64,000 nucleotides of DNA, taken from positions 79,577,001 through 79,641,000 of the forward strand of contig CM060831.1 of NCBI GenBank assembly GCA_030762175.1. Direction: 5' to 3'. Numbering within the stretch: the stretch's first letter is position 1; the number at the start of each line of letters is the position of its first letter. The notes under the pieces were generated by a model. It saw only the letters and a program-made list of their open reading frames with translations. It ran no database searches and was not told where the DNA came from. The position numbers and the translations under genes are program-made. Of this stretch, positions 57,110 to 64,000 are shown one piece after another. This DNA is from Metallyticus violacea. Its lineage: Eukaryota; Arthropoda; Insecta; Mantodea; Metallyticidae.

Positions 57110-58790
57110 CTATCACTTTATCTCCCATACATTTCATTTATGTTTTAATCTCAAGAACAGGCTTTTTTTCGCGGCATATAACAAACGATTTGTCGACATG
57201 TAAAAGTGGGAGATTAACCTTAAAGCTCGCAATAGGAAAATAGTTTACGAAATAGGTCTAGCGGCACGGTGGTAAGAAAAAATAGATCCATTAGATATCT
57301 GAAAACCGAAAAGTGCCCTAGCTTTAATTTTCTATTAACTTAGCACCTATTTAAGAAAAGCATTGTCGTAACTGTAAAAATATTTGCATATAAGTGCGCT
57401 CAGAATATAAAATTTCAAATCGAATGCGTATACTTGCTGTTTAAACAGTAGCATTTTTATTGGCACATATAAACTTTTCCTTAAATACACAAAGTTTCTT
57501 TATGTCTCATTTTAAAAATGTAGTTACATTTAATAGTATATATTTTACCTGTCATACATTTCATTTATTACATTTTTTGTGTTTTAATCTCAATTATAAT
57601 ATGAATGCTAAAAAATTTGAGTTCTCTTTTGTAGACTGCATGCATATTTAATAAAGCATTGTCGTGAAGATAGCAATATATTGTACGTAGGAGTGCTCAT
57701 TCAGAAAATCGATTGTTTATTTCGTATATTTTCTGTTTAATTAGTAGCATGTTTTTGTTGACACATTTGAACTTCTTCTTAAATGCACAAGGTTACTTTA
57801 TGACACCAAGGGCTCAATTTATAAACATTGTTACATTTAATAATATATAGCTTTATCTCTCATACATTTCATTTAATAAATTAATCTGAATAAGAGGAAG
57901 AAAATGTGATATCTCTTTTGTGATATTGCAAAAATTTTAATTATGTTCCCCTTAATAAGAGTAATTTCACTTTAGACGAGGAAAAAAAAAACAACAACAA
58001 CCAATGTTTAAATATCAGTGGTCATACATTTCATTTAATATTATTCCGTGTTTTAACCTCAAGAGTTCTAAAATTGTGATTTCTTTTTTGTAGGCTGCAA
58101 GCATATTTAATAAAAGCATTATGGCAACTGTGAAAATATTTACATGTAGGGGCCCTCGTTCAAAAAAATAATAAATCAAATCGATCTATTATTGCATATA
58201 TTTTCTGTTTAATAAATAGTTGACACATAAATTTCTTAAATACACAAAGTTTCTTTATGCCTCAAAGGGCTCAGTTCATAAATATGGTTATATTTAATAG
58301 TATATAACTTTATTCCTAATACATTTTTTGTGCTTAATCTCAATTATAATATGGTTTCTCTTTTTTAGAATGCATGCATATTTAATAAAAGTAATGTTAT
58401 TCTAATATTAACACATATTTGCACGCATTCAGAAAATCAAATGTTTATTGCATATACTTAATGTTTAATTAATAGCCGATACATGTAAACTTCTTAAATA
58501 CATAAAAGATTCCTTTATGTCGCCAAAGGCTGAGTTTATAAATATGATAATAGCTTTATGTGTCCTTTTTTTTTTTTAATCTCAGGAAGAATTCTAAAAA
58601 TATGATTTCAGATTGCAAGAATCACCTTAATTATTGCAACTTCACTATAGACAATTGTTTAAAAAACAGTGGCCTTACATTTCATTTAATTAATGTTGTT
58701 TCATGTTTTAATCTCAAGAATTCAAAAAATGTGATTTCCATTTTGTAAGAATTCTAATTTTGTTCCCTTTAATTTAGAGCAATTTCACAT
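57110..58790 (+). repeat. Degenerate ~290-bp tandem repeat, about 5 units
   Basis: CATACATTTCATTTA recurs near 57126, 57552, 57860, 58023 and (diverged) 58315 and 58674. CACAAAGTTTCTTTATG recurs near 57489, 57788, 58241 and 58503. GCATATTTAATAAA recurs near 57643, 58100 and 58377. Spacing is mostly 260-300 bp, with one extra ~160-bp partial unit near 57860-58020. AT-rich, non-coding. Confidence 0.75.
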
Positions 58791-59899
58791 TTATTTTGAG
58801 GGGGGGCAACCATTTTGGTTAAGTAATATATTGTATTTTTTGTATTAGTTAGCTTTTGAGTGTGTCACCCGGTAATGGTATAACATATTTCATTAGTTCA
58901 TAATTTGGATCTTTAAAGTTATTCTACTAGATAAGGGATTCGTTCATCTGACACTTTATTATAGTAAAATTTCTTTCCTTCGCAGTTCTGCCGAACACAA
59001 AACATTCTTGATACCTTCCAAAGTCCTATTGGGTAGAAAATATATGACTACTTCCTATAACATTTTCAAGCAGGAATTTATATTCTTGTTTACTAATTTT
59101 CATGTTTTGCCGTAAAAATAATTCTCCGCCTCTTTCTCGCCTTCATATCAAATTATGCATTATAAACATGACGTTGCAATAAAACCTATTGCAAAGCACT
59201 AAATAACAAGTCAGTTAGTGTTACTACAGCTATTCTTCAAATCAGTTGAATTAAATTATTTAAAATTTGTACATCAAACCAAGTGATAAACAATAAAGAT
59301 GCCAAACCAGCAATTACAGTATATTATGATACTAGTTATATTAATATTTTATATATCATATAATACTGTCAAATCAATGCATTCTTTTATGGAGATTATT
59401 TGTGTATTTACTGCAGGAAATCTTAGGTTAGTTCATTTGGTAGTTAATATTCACATTCATAAATAAGAATTATATATTCTGTATGATTTATGCATTTTTC
59501 CATAATGTTATCGTATTCAGTTGATGACAGTAATGACGTTTCCATTTAATGGGTAATTGAAAGACCGACGATTGCAGTGCTGTTAATATGCCATGCGACG
59601 CTACATATGTAGAGTAATAATAGCTTTGAGGGCAGATATTTCAATGTGTTAGAACATCACAACATTAAACAAAAGTAAATGACTAATAATGAATAATGAA
59701 TGTTACTCAGAAAAAAGAAAGGGAAACTGATAATCAGCTGTCTCTCCTAGCTCTTTCAAAGGCGTATTATTGTTACAACACAGACCTGCTGCCCAAACTT
59801 ACCTAGTGTCATAATGTAGGATTCCCGCGCTCTTTAAGCATGACAACTTTCGATATAACACCATCATAGCAAGAAAATGTTTTATGTTAGTCAATATGC
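58791..59899. other. Centre of palindrome, right part
   Basis: AT-rich with nothing recognised. Confidence 0.5.
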
Positions 59900-60748
59900 C
59901 ATTTCAAGGATGGCCATTTTTTCTCATTTAAAAACTCTTTATCTTTAACAGGAAGGATGTATGTTAATTTACATTATGAACATCACTATGACTGGTAAAC
60001 AAGAACATCTCTCCCATCTACAAAACAATACCATCTTACAATTGTTAAAAAGGTGTCTTGTATAATGCTACAATTTAGAACCAAATTATAATTATTTACC
60101 TAAGTTGTAGGCTGTGCATTTGTAGGCAATATTTCAGCCTTTTTAAATATACATCTTACATATAAGGACCATGCTTACGTTTGGTTCATCGCTTTTAATT
60201 TTATTGATTAAAGTCTTAAGTCACTGAAATTTCAGTTTATCAGCAAAAGAACATATTTTCAAGAGAACTGCCCATTTATCCCGAAAATGTAGTAAATAAA
60301 GCTTGTTACTAATATTTGACATGAGCTTAACTCTGAGTTAGGTTAGAATGTACTTCTTTAAAACAAAAGAATGCATATTTTACAAGGAAATTTGAATTCA
60401 TGAGGTACTTTCACTAAGGCTTCTAGTCGAGTTCCTCAATTTGCACGAACTTAGTAGAAACTAATATTTTTATTACTTGTCTGAGTTTTTGTATCAATCA
60501 ACTTATATTTAAAGGTGTTAACAATGTTATCACTAATCCTCATTGTGCAGGGCCGAATGGTTCTTAATTAGATAGCTTATTAGTGCCAATTGCTAAAAAT
60601 ATATTTTACTAGGCCTAAGTCTCAGCATTCTAAGTGTCCTACTTATTACGGTAAAATTATTTTTCATGCACAAGAGTCATCGAGAAGTTGCTCAGCACGA
60701 AGTATTTGAACTAACATCGACAAAAATGCTTGTTATTTTTCTTTGCAG

Positions 60749-60764
60749 ATGACGAGCCCTACAG
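60749..60764 (+). other. 16-nt splice-bounded segment with start codon, right arm
   Basis: CTTTGCAG|ATGACGAGCCCTACAG|GTAATG, kept identical in the left arm (55529-55514). It would feed the acceptor TTTGTTGCAG at 61536. A coding microexon is possible, but joining it directly to 61537 gives a stop after about a dozen codons. Confidence 0.4.
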
Positions 60765-60802
60765 GTAATGCCCTTGTCTTTGGATTAAGAGGCAAGTACC
60801 TT

Positions 60803-61133
60803 CGGTCAAAAATGAACTTGTAGGGAGGGTGACAAATGAAACAGAACAAGGAAAAATATCAAAAAATGGGATGTTTAAGATTGGAGTTAAAAGCAATGAC
60901 CCCAAAACTTTTCTGGAGTCTTAACAAAACCACATTTCTCTCAAATTTATACCTCCTACTCCCATTTTCCTTGCAAAAAGGGCGTTACGCCTACTACTTT
61001 TTCTCCGATCCCATGACGTTATGTCAAGAAATTTCCAACACATATACTGCCGACGCAGAGCCGGAAGGTAAGACACCACAGGTAGGTTTATGTGGGAGTG
61101 TTAGAAGCAATTTAGCTTAGCAAGGGAAGATAC

Positions 61134-61164
<31 letters not shown>

Positions 61165-61320
61165 TGATAGGAGGGCTTTTTGGCAAATTACTTTCCAGAA
61201 GGCGTCGCAAGGGAAGATACCAGAGGTGTGATTTTAAATGGTTATAGAAGATTTTATAAACCAACAATGGGCCGATGGAGGTGCTGTTATAAAAATGGAC
61301 TTATGGGCGGGGCTTACAGA
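60803..61320. other. Extra segment in right arm with repeat units and A-run
   Basis: Contains an A-run (about 61134-61160) and inverse repeat units (GGGCTGATAGGAGGGC, ATGGGCCGATGGAGGTG) like those at the element's edges. The forward frame 60836-61120 is open for 94 codons but unrecognised. Confidence 0.5.
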
Positions 61321-61536
61321 ACTTGGCAAATATATTGCTATAATGTAAATAATGCCTAGCACTTAGGGAATAACCTCTTGTTTAAACTGTACACTTATAT
61401 CCATATTACCTCAGAAAATAGTGTCCTAAAAATTGTGAGATGGAGGTGAAGGACGAAAAATAGGCTGTTTAAACACATTACCTCCCTCGCACTGTTAAAA
61501 GAAAACACAGAATATATGATGTGTTATTTGTTGCAG

Positions 61537-61930
61537 AAGAATTGGCGGCTCAGCTATGATCGTCAGGACTTGTCCTCTCATCATACAACTTGCAGTGCTG
61601 CCTGCAGTCCAGCAACAGCAGCCAAGTCGGTCTTGGATTAGCAGTAGTAAACAGTGCCTTGAAGAGACTGCTTCTCAAAACACAAAGGTGTTAAGAATTA
61701 GCGATTTGGAAAAAAACGTTCCTTATCATGTGACTGGCGCATCAAAATCGCTCACCCATTATTGTCCATCAGTTTTTATTAAACATGATAAAGATAGTCG
61801 AAACTCTATTCATGTGTATCTTCCTAAAAAGTACACCGAAGCATTTGAGGAACAGAATTTATTGGATATTAGCAGTAGTAAACTTTGCCTAACAATTTTG
61901 TATTTGGACTACAGTCAAAAATGCTTATGA
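61537..61930 (+). pseudogene. Unknown transposon or virus-like protein exon
   Basis: After an acceptor at 61536, the frame 61556-61930 stays open for 124 codons. The part beyond the repeat arm reads KVLRISDLEKNVPYHVTGAS, then HVYLPKKYTEAFEEQNLLDI and ILYLDYS. This pattern (ISDL...Y.V......Y.......YLPKRY.......I....L.Y) recalls short proteins next to insect transposons; an OB-fold-like DNA-binding role is only a guess. TGGAT(AT)TAGCAGTAGTAAAC occurs twice (61635 and 61862), so the join to the arm may be chimeric. Confidence 0.4.
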
Positions 61931-61967
61931 TATTAAAAATCTCACTATTTAATTTCTTTATTTTCAG

Positions 61968-62330
61968 ATGACGGTTCAAAAATATTATTTAATAAACATG
62001 CAATGATGCCTGTAAGGTGTAGTGATGAATTGGCTGGATTAGATGTATTCTCTCCAAAATCATAGGAAATGCAACCTCACAGAACTATTAAAATACCTAT
62101 TGGGATTTCAGTCACACCTCCCAATAATTTTCGTATTTCTGAGACCCCAAATTTATATATTTTAGGCCTTAGTGTTGCAGTTGGTTTTGTATATAGAAAC
62201 TTTATTGGAGAAATGTGTGTTTTGCAAGAAATAATTCTAATTGAAAGCAACCCCCCCCCCCAAATAGTTAAATTAATATGTGAAAAAAATAGTAATGCCC
62301 AAAATAGAAGATGTTAAAGTATTAAAAGAT
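61968..62330 (+). pseudogene. dUTPase-like pseudogene
   Basis: After acceptor TTATTTTCAG (61967) the frame reads MMPVRCSDELAGLDVFSPKS then TAG at 62063-62065. The same frame continues PHRTIKIPIGISVTPPNNFR, AVGFVYRNFIGEMCVLQ and IVKLICEK. These correspond in order to dUTPase motif 1 (AG.D..SP), the IP.G..V strand, motif 3 (AGV.D..Y.GE..V) and motif 4 (GD.IAQLI.E). The motif 2 Ser-Gly-Leu, the motif 3 Asp and the motif 4 Gly-Asp are changed or lost. With the stop it cannot be active. Confidence 0.7.
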
Positions 62331-63689
62331 ACTTCTCGGGGTAATAAGGGTTTTCACACCACCGGAAAATACTAACATTAATGTTTTTTTCATTCTCTTG
62401 GGTAATTATGGAAGAATTCAAGGCCAAAATAAATTAACAAAGCTATACCTTGCCTTACAGGCACTAACAGGCAACATTCAGTTTTTTGAAGAATTCACCC
62501 CTCATGTACTTACCCACATTTCTCACATGTAGAGATGAATTTTATTTAATAACATAACACTGGTCATTTGTGTTAAAAATGTACGATTTATCTTTATGAT
62601 GCTAAAAAATGTAGTTATGCAACTAACTACATCATGTGGAGGGTAAAGAATGAAAGGATAAAAAAAAAGGTTTTGTACTCGAGGTTATATGTGTAAATGT
62701 TGAAAAGAGTGTATCATTGCAAAACAGCTGGGTAGATTTTATGTATTTCATTTTTGAAACCTTAATTATTACTTTAAAAAGTATGTAATAATTGGTTCAT
62801 TTATTAATTAATCATTTGTATTAAAATATCTTTGTGATCCTGTAGTAAATTCAAATGGGTGCAATTGTGTAAATAAATATGTTACTTTATTCAAATGCTA
62901 TTATTCAAGTAGATGCTTTGGTCAAAAGTGTATAAGGAATCCTTCATCTTTTAAAGGTTTAACATCTAACATTTTATTTCAACTCCAATTTATGTTTTTT
63001 TAATGCAAACACCAATTATGACAATTATTCATTTATTTTGCAGCATGGATACACATTTGATATTTCAATTGAAAATATTATTCTATTTGAATTTCCAGTC
63101 AGACTTACAGCCAAATATTTGTGCATGGAAAATGAAAAATTGTGTCATTTTATGTGTTACATAAAAATACATATAAAGCTCTTAAGCGTACAAAATTGTT
63201 TACTTGTGAGGATTGTTTTATTTTTGAAATGTTAAATTTATATAAATTTTGGTGGTATAGTGTTTGCTTCATACCTTTATTTAAATGTGAAATGTAAAAT
63301 AAATGCTTATATTTGACTCAATAATTCCATTCTGCCATTTTACAAGCATAGAGTTCCTGTTTCTCCCACTCCTTGATCTCTCCCTACCACTAGCGTGTTA
63401 TTCACATGCTATGTAGCTACTCCGCAAGCTTAGAAAAAAAAAACTCCCACTAAACACCTGTTGTAACTTCCATTGAAAGCGAAGGTTATCATTACAAAAA
63501 GACATTCTTTACAATAGGGTGACTTAGTGAATATATATATTTGTCACAAAAACACTATTTCCTAAGCATTCTCTCATTACAAAGATTGTCTAAGTCATGG
63601 GCATATCCATATGGCTGAAACCAAGATGGCTGGCTTCAATTTCCTTTAACCTATCTACGAAGCAATGAACTCGAGAAACCTACATACCA
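62331..63689. other. AT-rich right flank of large element
   Basis: The frame 63038-63235 follows an acceptor-like TTATTTTGCAG (63043) but is unrecognised. Otherwise nothing seen. Confidence 0.4.
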
Positions 63690-63960
63690 AAAGCTATTTC
63701 CCAAACTTAGGGCTAATAGGAGTAGTGTTATCAATTAGCGCTTTCAAAAGCACCAAAATGAACCATTAGAGAGGTATTTTAATTCAAAAAATAGACTGAT
63801 AGGGGGAATTTTAGTGGAGCCTATTCCACATGACAATACCTGGGCTGTTAGGGGGTAATCGGTGTATGTTTGGAATAAACTCGATTCCTTCATACTTAAC
63901 ATGACAATACCTGGGCTGATAAGGTGGTGGCGATATACTTTTGGATAGAACAAAGCTGTC
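63690..63960 (-). repeat. Inverted edge repeats (partner of 51930-52650)
   Basis: On the reverse strand: CCACCTTATCAGCCCAGGTA, TTGTCATGTTAAGTATGAAG, GAATCGAG, then CCCCCTAACAGCCCAGGTAT and TTGTCATGTGGAATAGGCTC, then CCCCTATCAGTCTATTTTTT. At least three units; the array appears to run on past the window end. Confidence 0.88.
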
Positions 63961-64000
63961 TGTCTCATGTTTCATTCTTGGTACACATTATTAATGTTGT

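Larger units (their letters stand above)
59900..61675. repeat. Right arm of long inverted repeat
   Basis: Inverse of 55076-56672. It lacks the SINE of the left arm but carries an extra ~518 bp at 60803-61320 in place of ~33 bp. Confidence 0.95.

Noticed and set aside
61968..62330. Working host dUTPase exon
   Set aside because: In-frame TAG at 62063-62065 and altered catalytic motifs show a pseudogene.

Overview
The window is animal DNA, most likely from an arthropod and probably an insect. It is AT-rich and short of CpG over most of its length. Its one confidently recognised host gene has long introns, and most of the rest is old mobile DNA of kinds common in arthropods: mariner/Tc1, hAT, piggyBac, P/THAP9, Penelope-like elements, LINEs and two large tRNA-derived SINE families. 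There is no sign of prokaryotic gene organisation. The species cannot be named from the sequence.

The host gene is a cathepsin O-like papain-family cysteine protease on the + strand. Five exons are visible (8886-9021, 21185-21333, 36224-36268, 40153-40421, 48000-48037). They join in frame with canonical GT/AG sites, carry the complete mature catalytic domain (Gln, Cys, His, Asn) and end at a TAA. The signal peptide and propeptide exons lie upstream of the window or were not recognised in 1-8885. The introns are about 12.2, 14.9, 3.9 and 7.6 kb and are filled with transposon debris.

Region by region: 1-8.9 kb holds a SINE, an SGNH-hydrolase-like transposon ORF, piggyBac and Penelope remnants, a CpG-richer unassigned block (5.1-6.3 kb) and a reverse-strand mariner-type transposase. 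9-21 kb holds a mariner carrying a SINE that itself carries an unknown GC-rich insert, a head-to-head Penelope pair and a hAT MITE. 21-36 kb holds two more mariner-type elements each interrupted by a SINE, LINE pieces, a P/THAP9-like element and two long foldback palindromes. 36-48 kb holds mariner and LINE fragments, a possible reverse-strand first exon (41652-41848), a tRNA-like relic, hAT pieces and a terminal-repeat-bearing mariner (46477-47715).

From 51.9 kb to the end the layout is palindromic. A degenerate 65-80 bp tandem repeat faces inward at both edges. Inside it lie 1.3 kb inverted arms (55076-56672 and 59900-61675) around a centre with ~290 bp tandem repeats. A transposon-type pseudogene lies in the left part, and exons for an unknown protein followed by a broken dUTPase lie in the right part. 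This looks like one very large foldback-type element cut by the window edge.

The most interesting recurring signal is a hammerhead-ribozyme-like motif (CTGATGA or a variant, stem II hairpin, GAAAC, short palindromic stem III, GTC). It lies about 100-200 nt downstream of every reverse-oriented or forward GIY-YIG Penelope fragment with a readable 3' end, and it also sits in both arms of three foldback palindromes that have no coding sequence.
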